Numbered from the stretch's first letter, positions 1-5,539 are shown. The stretch is DNA of 6,315 nt from Solobacterium sp. (GCA_016284975.1 JAEEPV010000010.1:1-6315), one strand, 5' to 3'. Notes: generated from the letters alone by a model not told the origin. A program made the numbers and translations.

Positions 1-1
1 C

Positions 2-130
2 TTGCGGGTGCTGGTTCTGCAGAAATCAGTAAATTGGGACACTTTTTTCGCTCAGGTCTTTTCACCGGTGATTCTGGCTGTTCTGATAATGCTTGTGGTT
101 TCCGTTGATCGACTAGACAGAGAATCGTAG
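2..130 (+). CDS. C-terminal end of an unidentified, probably membrane protein (partial)
   Basis: The frame starting at base 2 is open for 42 codons and ends at TAG (128-130). The encoded tail has one strongly hydrophobic stretch, roughly residues 15-35 of the fragment (FFAQVFSPVILAVLIMLVVS), followed by a short charged end, VDRLDRES. That is what the last transmembrane helix and cytoplasmic tail of a polytopic protein look like. Frames 1 and 3 of the plus strand are closed by stops at 109 and 30. One minus-strand frame is also open over this short stretch but reads as low-complexity charged sequence. The hairpin at 172-207 fits as the 3' end of this transcript. The family cannot be named from so short a piece; a membrane-bound acyltransferase or a permease are both possible. 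Confidence 0.5.
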   Translation: MRVLVLQKSVNWDTFFAQVFSPVILAVLIMLVVSVDRLDRES

Positions 131-171
131 ATGAAAAAAAAGCAGCCGCTAATTGGCCGCGAGGAAAAAAA

Positions 172-207
172 TCGGAAAATGGCTTATTAGCTTAAACCAT
201 TTTCCGA
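172..207 (+). terminator. Hairpin downstream of the partial upstream gene, possible terminator
   Basis: The arms TCGGAAAATGG (172-182) and CCATTTTCCGA (197-207) are perfect reverse complements, 11 bp. After one mismatch, three more pairs (184-186 with 193-195) leave a 6-base loop. It lies 42 bases after the stop at 130. The 3' side is only loosely T-rich, with no clean run of T, so it is not a textbook intrinsic terminator. It could act as a bidirectional or weak terminator, or as an mRNA 3'-end stabiliser. Confidence 0.5.
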
Positions 208-258
208 AGCTTTTACATCATTTTCCCAGCCGCAACTTTTGCACTAAACTTCAGAAAT

Positions 259-287
259 TTCACAAATTCTATATTTATGGATAAAAT
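259..287 (+). promoter_or_regulatory. Sigma-A-type promoter of the diguanylate cyclase gene
   Basis: TTCACA (259-264, five of six matches to TTGACA) and TAAAAT (282-287, five of six matches to TATAAT) are separated by exactly 17 bp in a very A/T-rich stretch. Transcription would start near 294, giving a leader of about 130 nt before the ATG at 426. That leader contains a small hairpin (301-315) and the palindrome at 351-365. Confidence 0.6.
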
Positions 288-350
288 GAATAATAAATAT
301 CGGGGAAAGTCTCCGGACAGGGGAATTCGAAAGGAATCGTAATAATCGTT

Positions 351-365
351 TATTCACTGTGAATA
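351..365. promoter_or_regulatory. 15-bp palindrome in the leader, candidate operator
   Basis: TATTCAC-T-GTGAATA is a perfect 7-bp inverted repeat around a single central base, 60 bases before the start codon of the diguanylate cyclase gene. With a 1-nt loop it cannot fold well as RNA, so a dimeric DNA-binding protein is the likelier reader. It lies downstream of the predicted start of transcription, where a bound repressor would act as a roadblock. The protein that would bind is unknown. Confidence 0.4.
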
Positions 366-425
366 TTATACGGTTTTGCTATTTCCCTGTTTTCAGTAGT
401 AGTCGTGCGGGAGGTGTGCTGTCAT

Positions 426-2960
426 ATGCATTCAATTCGAACGAAATTTACACTTACAGTTGTTAGTGTAATTCTTATTACTTTAAGCATTGCTACGGCG
501 ATTAGTGTTGTTTCAATCAAAAATCTGGGCAGAGAAGACGCTGATCAGATGATTCATCTGACTGCCAAAATGGGCGCTATGAATCTGGAACAGTATTTTG
601 AAAGCGTCGAACAATCCGTTCGGACAGTTTCAATGCTGGTATCGGACAGCTTTGAAGGAATGCCGTATGAAGATTTGGAAATCCAGGTCGAGCATGCCCG
701 TAATCTGTTCGGAAGAATTGCGTACAACACAAATGGAGTGCTTACCTACTATTTCAGGATCGATCCGGAGATTTCTGAGGACATAAAAGGCTTTTGGTAT
801 GTATATCAGGACGGAGAAGGATTCAAAGAACACGAAGTGACTGACATCACTCAGTATGATACCAGTGATACATCAGCACTTGTCTGGTTTACCGTTCCGA
901 AGTTAACAGGGGAAGGGGTATGGCTTCCCCCTTATCACACGGAAAACCTTGGCGCCCAGGTCATTTCATATAATGTGCCCGTTTATTGGAAGGATCAGTT
1001 TGTTGGCGTAATCGGCATTGAAATAGATTATGAGATGCTGAAGAAGGAAGTGGAAAACATCTCGATCTTTAAGAGCGGATATGCATTTATCCTTGATGAA
1101 AACTCAGTTGTTTTTTATCATCCTCTGCTGGACTCAGAACAGCTGAGCCTAGAAACAACGGCAATAAATGATCCGGAGCAGTTTATAGGCATTAACCATG
1201 TTCGGTATAACTACGAGGGTATTGAAAAGGAAGCTGCCTGGATTCCACTGAGCAATGGCATGCGGCTGTATGTTTGTGCGCCGGTATCCGAGATCAACAG
1301 CAGATGGACGGACATGATAGGAAAGCTTCTTATTGCACTGCTTGTTATTCTTGTGATCTCAATTATTGCAACGTTGCGGTTTACAGACCGCATTACGAAA
1401 CCGCTTGATGATCTTACGGAAGCCGCTAAGCAAGTGGATGCGGGTAATTATGATTTCACACTCAACTATGATAAAGATGATGAAATCGGCATTTTGACCC
1501 GTACATTCAAACAGCTTGCGGCCAATACAAAAGAAAAAATCGCAAAAGCTAGGAGAGTGGCGGCAAGCGATTCTCTGACCGGAGTGAAAAACAAGTATGC
1601 TTATGCGGAATGGGAAGAGAATATCAATACAGAGATCAAAAAGGGAGAGCAGAAACCGTTTGCGTTAGTACTCTGTGATATCAATAACCTGAAGGAAGTC
1701 AACGATCTGTATGGACACAAAGCAGGGGATACCTGTATCCGGAATGGCTGCGCAAAGATCTGCCGCATCTTCAGCCACAGTCCGGTCTTCCGGGTGGGCG
1801 GAGATGAATTTGTGGTTCTTCTGACCGGAGCGGATTATTTACAGCGGAAAGAACTGGTCGAACGGGTCACTGCGGTTCCGGGGGATCCGTCAAAAGTCCG
1901 GGTCGGAGAAACGATTGCCGCAGGCATGGCTGAATACAGTAAAACCAAGCATGATTCGGTTCAAAAGGTTTTCGAAGAGGCTGACAGTGCCATGTACAAC
2001 CGAAAACAGCATATGAAAGAATCGCTGGTTCCTAAGTCGGATAACGATATCGGAGCGATTACGGATTCCGAATACATTCCGGTGATCCATGACCGGAAAC
2101 AGATTCTGATTGTCGATGATCTGGAAACAAATCGCGAAATACTCGGTGATCTGCTTCAGAGTGAGTATGGTATTTTTTACGCTGCGGATGGCGAAGAAGC
2201 ATTGGAAGTGATGCGGAATAATATCGGTGATATTGATCTGGTCATTCTGGACCTGCAGATGCCGAAGAAGAATGGTAAGGAAGTTCTGGCAGAAATGCAG
2301 CTTGACGAAGATCTGATGCTGATTCCGGTTGTCGTCATAACGGTCGATCAGGAATCCGAACTGGAGTGTCTGAAGATCGGAGCGATGGACTTCATACCGA
2401 AACCGTATCCGGATATTGATATTGTGAAAGCCCGTATTGCAAAATGCATTGAACTCTCGGAAGACCGTGAACTGATCCGGTATACGGAGCGGGACAAGCT
2501 GACAACACTGCTGAACCGGGAGTACTTCTTCCGATATGTCAGCCGCTTCGATCATGCTTACAAAGATGCCGTTCTGGATGCGATTGCCTGTGACGTGAAC
2601 CGGTACCACACCGTAACGAAAGAATATGGCCGCCAGTATGGTGAACGTGTGCTGCGCTGTATCGGCGAGGGGATCAAAACGCTGGCACGGGAGATCGGCG
2701 GGATCGGATGCCGGGAAGACGGAGATACCTTCCTGCTGTATTGCCCGCATCAGGATGACTATGAACAACTGTTCCGGGAATTCGTGGCTCACGTATTTAC
2801 GGATAATGAGATGGCGGAAAACATTCACTTAAGATTTGGCGTATTTACCGATGCAAAACAGGAAAAGGATATTGAAGAGCGCTTTGTCCGTGCGAAAATA
2901 GCGGCAGACAGCATAAAGGATGATCCGCAGAAGCTGTTTGAATACTATCGTCAGAGTTAA
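426..2960 (+). CDS. Membrane sensor diguanylate cyclase: Cache-HAMP-GGDEF-REC-degenerate GGDEF
   Basis: This 844-residue protein probably makes cyclic di-GMP from two GTP in response to an extracellular ligand. In order: membrane helix (about 7-29), extracytoplasmic dCache-like domain (30-298), second helix (299-317), HAMP (about 318-371), GGDEF domain (about 380-530), receiver (558-676) and a second GGDEF-like domain (about 682-840). The first GGDEF keeps SLTGVKNK, metal-site Asp418 in CDINNLK, and an intact RVGGDEF (GGDEF at 458-462), so it should be catalytic. The position of the RxxD inhibitory site holds F-x-x-S, so classical product inhibition is not expected. The receiver keeps the acidic pair D564/D565, phosphoacceptor D609 in ILDLQMP, T639 and K659, and should be phosphorylatable. 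The last domain keeps CDVNRY, but its signature reads DGDTF (765-769), so it is probably regulatory. I chose ATG 426 because GGGAGGTG (409-416) lies 9 bases upstream; the frame also opens at GTG 405, inside that site. No kinase lies alongside. Confidence 0.93.
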   Translation: MHSIRTKFTLTVVSVILITLSIATAISVVSIKNLGREDADQMIHLTAKMGAMNLEQYFESVEQSVRTVSMLVSDSFEGMPYEDLEIQVEHARNLFGRIAYNTNGVLTYYFRIDPEISEDIKGFWYVYQDGEGFKEHEVTDITQYDTSDTSALVWFTVPKLTGEGVWLPPYHTENLGAQVISYNVPVYWKDQFVGVIGIEIDYEMLKKEVENISIFKSGYAFILDENSVVFYHPLLDSEQLSLETTAINDPEQFIGINHVRYNYEGIEKEAAWIPLSNGMRLYVCAPVSEINSRWTDMIGKLLIALLVILVISIIATLRFTDRITKPLDDLTEAAKQVDAGNYDFTLNYDKDDEIGILTRTFKQLAANTKEKIAKARRVAASDSLTGVKNKYAYAEWEENINTEIKKGEQKPFALVLCDINNLKEVNDLYGHKAGDTCIRNGCAKICRIFSHSPVFRVGGDEFVVLLTGADYLQRKELVERVTAVPGDPSKVRVGETIAAGMAEYSKTKHDSVQKVFEEADSAMYNRKQHMKESLVPKSDNDIGAITDSEYIPVIHDRKQILIVDDLETNREILGDLLQSEYGIFYAADGEEALEVMRNNIGDIDLVILDLQMPKKNGKEVLAEMQLDEDLMLIPVVVITVDQESELECLKIGAMDFIPKPYPDIDIVKARIAKCIELSEDRELIRYTERDKLTTLLNREYFFRYVSRFDHAYKDAVLDAIACDVNRYHTVTKEYGRQYGERVLRCIGEGIKTLAREIGGIGCREDGDTFLLYCPHQDDYEQLFREFVAHVFTDNEMAENIHLRFGVFTDAKQEKDIEERFVRAKIAADSIKDDPQKLFEYYRQS

Positions 2961-2961
2961 A

Positions 2962-2994
2962 AAAGGCTGGGCTCCGTGATGGAGCTCAGCCTTT
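2962..2994. terminator. Bidirectional intrinsic terminator between convergent genes
   Basis: The 14-base arms 2962-2975 (AAAGGCTGGGCTCC) and 2981-2994 (GGAGCTCAGCCTTT) pair fully apart from one G-T wobble, around a 5-base loop. Read on the minus strand, the stem runs straight into six T (complement of 2960-2965, partly inside the stem), a strong terminator for fic. On the plus strand it starts two bases after the cyclase stop and is followed by a looser T-rich stretch. The arm shares one base with the fic stop codon. Confidence 0.85.
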
Positions 2995-3884
2995 CAGTAT
3001 TTTACACTGTAGTAATCAAGATAAGCCTTGAAGCGGTCCTGGGCAGCGAGACAGGTATCCCGAAGATATCCTTTCTCATGTCTCCATTCCTGCAGGCCAC
3101 GGTAATAGTACATCTTCATATCATCTTCAATAATGAAGGGCACGATTCCATACCGAAGACATTCTTTGAAAAGGATCAATCTTCCCACACGGCCGTTTCC
3201 ATCCTGGAAAGGATGAATCGACTCAAACCGATAATGAAAGTCCAGCAAATCGTCGAAGGCAACGGTTTCCAGATTACCGTAGTCTCTTAGCAGCTCTTTC
3301 ATTTTCTTTGGAACATCCCTGGGCGCAGTCGTTTCCCTGCCGCCAACTTCATTCGCCAGTTTCTTATACGCACCCGCTTCAAACCAGCTTTTTCTGCTGT
3401 CTGCAGTTCCGTTTTTTAAAAGGAGATGAAGCTGTTTGATCATGGTTTCCGTCAAAGGGCGTTTTGCCTGATCGATTATCAGATCGATACAGCGGAAATG
3501 ATTCACGGTCTCCAGGATATCGTCCACATTCACAGCGTCATCCGGTGCATCAATCGTATTTGTTTCAAAGATATACCGGGTCTGTTCGTGTGACAGCCGG
3601 CTGCCTTCGATGTGGTTGGAATTGTATGTAAGCTCGATCTGCACCTTATGGTAGATGCCTCCGGAGATGGAATTTTTCTTTTCCAGGACCAGTCTGCCGA
3701 GGAGATCTTTCGGAACCTGCCGCTGTCTTGGTTTTCTTCCCGGTTTTTCTGCGTTATCCGGAATGTTCCAGGTCTTTCCCGTGATAAAGGCGCCAGGAAC
3801 ACGCCCGTTTGCACAGTACTGACGGACGACCCGTTCCGTAATTCCCCATTTTTTGCTTGCGTCTTTTACTGAGATGAAGCTCAT
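2994..3884 (-). CDS. Fic family protein (probable AMPylase) with MerR-like HTH and class II inhibitory motif
   Basis: Fic enzymes usually move AMP from ATP onto a hydroxyl side chain of a target protein; the target here is unknown. The core motif is complete: HPFQDGNGRVGR at residues 224-235 matches HPFx[D/E]GNGRxxR, including catalytic His224. Upstream, S-N-H-I-E-G (89-94) matches the [S/T]xxxE[G/N] inhibitory motif. In class II Fic proteins this Glu (E93) blocks the ATP gamma-phosphate through the second motif arginine (R235), so the enzyme is expected to be self-restrained. Residues 1-45 resemble a MerR/excisionase-type DNA-binding head (ISVKDASKKWGITERVVRQY, then GRVPGAF..GKTWNIP). I chose ATG 3884 (296 residues) because the HTH begins there and a TATAAT lies just upstream. 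The frame opens at GTG 3962, but that would precede the promoter and has no ribosome binding site. GGCGGA lies about 8 bases before the ATG. No separate antitoxin gene is adjacent. Confidence 0.93.
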   Translation of the reverse strand: MSFISVKDASKKWGITERVVRQYCANGRVPGAFITGKTWNIPDNAEKPGRKPRQRQVPKDLLGRLVLEKKNSISGGIYHKVQIELTYNSNHIEGSRLSHEQTRYIFETNTIDAPDDAVNVDDILETVNHFRCIDLIIDQAKRPLTETMIKQLHLLLKNGTADSRKSWFEAGAYKKLANEVGGRETTAPRDVPKKMKELLRDYGNLETVAFDDLLDFHYRFESIHPFQDGNGRVGRLILFKECLRYGIVPFIIEDDMKMYYYRGLQEWRHEKGYLRDTCLAAQDRFKAYLDYYSVKY

Positions 3885-3917
3885 TCTGTTTCCGCCTGTC
3901 TGCTTTTGCGCAAGTCC

Positions 3918-3923
3918 ATTATA
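3918..3923 (-). promoter_or_regulatory. -10 box of the fic promoter
   Basis: On the minus strand the sequence reads GGAG-TATAAT-GGAC, a perfect -10 hexamer, 33 bases before the ATG at 3884. It predicts a start of transcription near 3911 and a leader of about 27 nt. No convincing -35 hexamer is present at 16-18 bp spacing, so the promoter may be weak or need an activator. Its position argues against the upstream GTG start at 3962. Confidence 0.55.
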
Positions 3924-3999
3924 CTCCGTTATCGGCTGTTTTACGGTCTTATAAGTCTGCACATTGTTGTTTTAAACAGCCGGTAAAACAGAATAATAT

Positions 4000-4020
4000 A
4001 AAAACACCTCCGAAGAGGTG
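4000..4020 (-). terminator. Intrinsic terminator of the membrane-protein gene (UUCG loop)
   Basis: Read on the minus strand: CACCTC, loop TTCG, GAGGTG, then TTTTTA. The six-base-pair stem (4005-4010 with 4015-4020) is closed by an extra-stable UUCG tetraloop and followed by five T. It begins 18 bases after the stop codon of the membrane-protein gene. It separates that gene from fic, which lies further along the same strand and has its own -10 box. Confidence 0.9.
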
Positions 4021-4038
4021 CTTCGTATCCGAATGCGG

Positions 4039-4644
4039 TTATTCAGTACCGCGGCTTGTCTTGTCCAGATACTTTCCGCGGATCGACAGTCCGATTGTGA
4101 CATCCATGGCAAGTCTCGAGAACAGTCCGACAAGACGAATTGCCTTGTATGTGGCATCCGTATCACCGGTCAGCATACCGATCACAAGATCCATGGCAAC
4201 CAGAATACCGAACAGGATCCAGGAGTAGTGTTCTCCAAGGTCTTTCTTAAAGATGAGAATGAGCAGTGCAATGGTTTTCACGATATGAGCAACCAAAGCA
4301 ATGATGATCAGGTAAGAACTGCTCGACTGCAGCATGATCACGAGATTCAGCGTACAGAATACGGTCGCAAGTGCGAGCAGAAACAGAAATGCTTTGTAAT
4401 AACTGGCAGCGGATTTGCGGTAGCCTTTCCAGATATACATCATTCCGGCACACAGGGCAGCTGCAGTCAGAAACTTGTAGATTCCGTACATCATTACTGC
4501 GAGCGTTCCATTGTTGGCAACAATTTCGGCATTCGACGAAATCGCTCCGATGATCCGGACTCCACTGTACAGACTGATCACCAGCAGTACCAACATTAGT
4601 ACCAGATGAAAAATCATTATCGGACTTGTTTTCTTCTCATTCAT
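4039..4644 (-). CDS. Uncharacterised polytopic membrane protein, 201 residues
   Basis: I do not recognise the family. The protein is mostly hydrophobic helices: about residues 9-34, 48-72, 84-106, 110-133, 141-159 and perhaps 168-187. Basic connecting segments (WKGYRKS at 72-78, FKKD at 132-135) suggest cytoplasmic loops, and the tail GKYLDKTSRGTE is hydrophilic. No catalytic or transport motif is visible. The start at ATG 4644 is set by AAGGAG (4659-4654) nine bases upstream; in-frame ATGs at 4668 and 4653 lie before or directly against that site. A 28-codon acidic ORF ends inside the start region (TGA at 4639-4637), overlapping this gene by 8 bases in another frame. A clear terminator follows. 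The gene is divergent from the zinc-ribbon gene. Confidence 0.85.
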   Translation of the reverse strand: MNEKKTSPIMIFHLVLMLVLLVISLYSGVRIIGAISSNAEIVANNGTLAVMMYGIYKFLTAAALCAGMMYIWKGYRKSAASYYKAFLFLLALATVFCTLNLVIMLQSSSSYLIIIALVAHIVKTIALLILIFKKDLGEHYSWILFGILVAMDLVIGMLTGDTDATYKAIRLVGLFSRLAMDVTIGLSIRGKYLDKTSRGTE

Positions 4645-4723
4645 ATAAGGCATCTCCTTCTGTTTCATCAGAACGCTTCAGATCAACGTCATCGAATGCA
4701 GGTTCTGACTCTGTATTCTCCAT
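4637..4723 (-). CDS. Possible 28-residue acidic mini-ORF overlapping the start of the membrane protein
   Basis: From ATG 4723 the minus strand encodes MENTESEPAFDDVD... ending ...GDALYE, with 11 of 28 residues Asp or Glu, before TGA at 4639-4637. The stop lies 3' of the membrane-protein ATG, so the two overlap by 8 bases. No good Shine-Dalgarno site precedes it, only CGGGTAAG, but a 10-codon ORF with a good site ends one base upstream. The frame stays open further upstream, antisense to the zinc-ribbon gene. It could be a translated leader, a frameshifted N-terminal extension of the membrane protein, or chance. Confidence 0.25.
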   Translation of the reverse strand: MENTESEPAFDDVDLKRSDETEGDALYE

Positions 4724-4804
4724 CTTACCCGAATCGGACTGATCCGTATACCTGCATGCGCATATTCCTTCTTCCCGGAAAACCGTCCGGATCAGGAAAA
4801 AACG

Positions 4805-4954
4805 GTGAACGGGGGCACTGCGGCTGCAATCAGTGTCTGGACCTGCCCGGAATGCGGATCGAACGACGTTAAAGTAACCTATCTTATAACGCGGGATGGA
4901 AAACGAATCCCGACAGGCCTGCATTGCAGAAGCTGCGGTCATAGCTGGAAATGA
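4805..4954 (+). CDS. Small zinc-ribbon protein, 49 residues
   Basis: A GTG start at 4805 opens a 49-codon frame containing two CxxC knuckles: CPEC (residues 14-17) and CRSC (40-43), 22 residues apart. Each is followed by Gly-Ser or Gly-His (CPECGS, CRSCGH), and aromatic Trp flanks both (VWTC, HSWK). This is the pattern of a compact zinc ribbon that binds one Zn2+ through four cysteines. Such domains serve nucleic-acid or protein binding, and no specific role can be assigned. The GTG is the only usual start between an in-frame stop at 4706 and the first cysteine; AGGA (4794-4797) lies seven bases upstream. A textbook terminator begins seven bases after the stop, supporting this as a real, separately ended gene. 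The opposite strand is also open here but gives no recognisable protein. No clear promoter is visible. Confidence 0.75.
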   Translation: MNGGTAAAISVWTCPECGSNDVKVTYLITRDGKRIPTGLHCRSCGHSWK

Positions 4955-4961
4955 TGGTTCG

Positions 4962-4986
4962 GATCGGTGCTCAGCCGATCTTTTTT
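4962..4986 (+). terminator. Intrinsic terminator of the zinc-ribbon gene
   Basis: GATCGG and CCGATC (4962-4967 and 4975-4980) form a six-base-pair stem, extended by one T-G wobble around a 5-base loop, followed directly by six T (4981-4986). It starts seven bases after the TGA at 4952-4954. Confidence 0.9.
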
Positions 4987-5018
4987 CTGGTTCTGCTTGT
5001 TAAAACGGGAGCTGTTTT

Positions 5019-5273
5019 TCAGCGGTTTACTTCCAGAAACCAGCGGTCCTTTTCCAGAAACAAGTTGCGCCGCTGACCGGAAATCTCAATCACATATCGT
5101 TTGCCGACACCACCGACCTGACTGGTGCGTCGCTCAGGTCCGGAAATGATCCGGTCGATCACAAATCGCTCGACTTCCGATTCATCCTGCCCCATCTGCC
5201 AATAGATCGCCACAGGAACGATTAATCCTTCCTTCAGCCATTTCGCATCGACATCTACATAAACCTTTTTCAT
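5019..5273 (-). CDS. Conserved small hypothetical protein, 84 residues
   Basis: The frame begins MKKVYVDVDAKWLKEG and ends ...LFLEKDRWFLEVNR. From memory it resembles a group of small unnamed proteins of Bacillota that start with a VYV-V strand, continue '..G.I.P..I.W.DG', carry a 'GG.G.RY...I.G....L..E..RWFVE' second half, and are 70-90 residues long; this is recall, not a search. The alternating hydrophobic pattern suggests a small all-beta domain with one short helix (about 31-40). No signal peptide, membrane helix or catalytic residues are visible, and the function is unknown. The ATG at 5273 fits the family's N-terminus, yet no Shine-Dalgarno site precedes it. A TAGAAT hexamer ends six bases before it, which would place transcription start on the A of ATG. 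No strong terminator follows. Confidence 0.78.
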   Translation of the reverse strand: MKKVYVDVDAKWLKEGLIVPVAIYWQMGQDESEVERFVIDRIISGPERRTSQVGGVGKRYVIEISGQRRNLFLEKDRWFLEVNR

Positions 5274-5482
5274 ACAGATATTCTACTGTGAAACGCAGAG
5301 TGTTTCTGACCGGATCTGAAATTCCATCCAAACGCATAGAAGATTAATGAACAGCCCCAAAACGATCCGGTCTGTCGTTTCAGGCCCTTGTGATGATTCT
5401 TTGATAAGCGGACTGCTGATTTTCTGACATCCGGACTTATGCGCGGAGGTGTTATATTCATCCGAATGCGGAATTCATGTTT
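5274..5482. other. Intergenic stretch with a 9-bp inverted repeat, no convincing gene
   Basis: No recognisable gene lies here. It holds GACCGGATC (5308-5316) and its exact reverse complement GATCCGGTC (5364-5372), 47 bases apart. A 63-codon minus-strand frame (5461 to 5270) has no Shine-Dalgarno site and a composition rich in Ser, His, Arg and Lys that does not look like a real protein. Its stop overlaps the ATG of the 84-residue gene as ATGA. Confidence 0.4.
5280..5285 (-). promoter_or_regulatory. Candidate -10 box giving a leaderless transcript
   Basis: The minus strand reads TAGAAT-ATCTGT-ATG. TAGAAT matches five of six bases of TATAAT, and its spacing puts +1 on the first base of the start codon at 5273. 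No matching -35 hexamer is visible at 16-18 bp, so this is tentative. Confidence 0.3.
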
Positions 5483-5513
5483 TTCAGATATGGAAACAGG
5501 GGTGTATTATAAT
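5483..5513 (+). promoter_or_regulatory. Promoter of the DUF5684-like gene
   Basis: A perfect TATAAT lies at 5508-5513. The best -35 candidate is TTCAGA (5483-5488, four of six) at a long 19-bp spacing, so recognition of the -35 is weak. Transcription would start near 5520, just before the hairpin at 5522-5539. Confidence 0.5.
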
Positions 5514-5521
5514 GTACCCAT

Positions 5522-5539
5522 CCGGTTTCAGATAACCGG
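5522..5539 (+). promoter_or_regulatory. Hairpin at the 5' end of the leader
   Basis: CCGGTT (5522-5527) pairs with AACCGG (5534-5539) around a 6-base loop. It would sit within a few bases of the predicted 5' end of the mRNA and ends two bases before the ribosome binding site AAGGGGAT (5542-5549), which has 7 bases to the ATG. A 5' stem of this kind can protect mRNA from decay or modulate ribosome loading. Confidence 0.4.

Noticed and set aside
288..425. Cyclic di-GMP riboswitch (GEMM) in the leader of the cyclase gene
   Set aside because: The leader has GAAA-containing and G-rich bits but not the conserved GEMM core or its paired helices; only a small hairpin and a DNA palindrome can be supported.
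1890..2828. 312-codon open frame on the minus strand inside the cyclase gene
   Set aside because: It lies fully antisense to the receiver and second GGDEF domain, its product has no recognisable domain, and no ribosome binding site or promoter supports it.
3885..3962. 26-residue N-terminal extension of the Fic protein from GTG 3962
   Set aside because: The TATAAT at 3923-3918 lies inside that extension, there is no ribosome binding site before the GTG, and the HTH head begins exactly at ATG 3884.
4018..4599. 193-codon plus-strand frame opposite the membrane-protein gene
   Set aside because: It is rich in Cys, His, Gln and Arg without pattern, as expected from the complement of a hydrophobic protein; the minus strand has a Shine-Dalgarno site, helices and a terminator.
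2994..4644. Fic protein and membrane protein as a toxin-antitoxin or two-gene operon
   Set aside because: A strong UUCG terminator separates them, fic has its own -10 box, the membrane protein has no antitoxin-like features, and the Fic protein carries its own inhibitory motif.
4637..4942. 101-codon minus-strand frame covering the zinc-ribbon region
   Set aside because: Its first half is antisense to the zinc-ribbon gene, which has clear CxxC motifs and its own terminator. Only the last 28 codons are kept, as a low-confidence mini-ORF.
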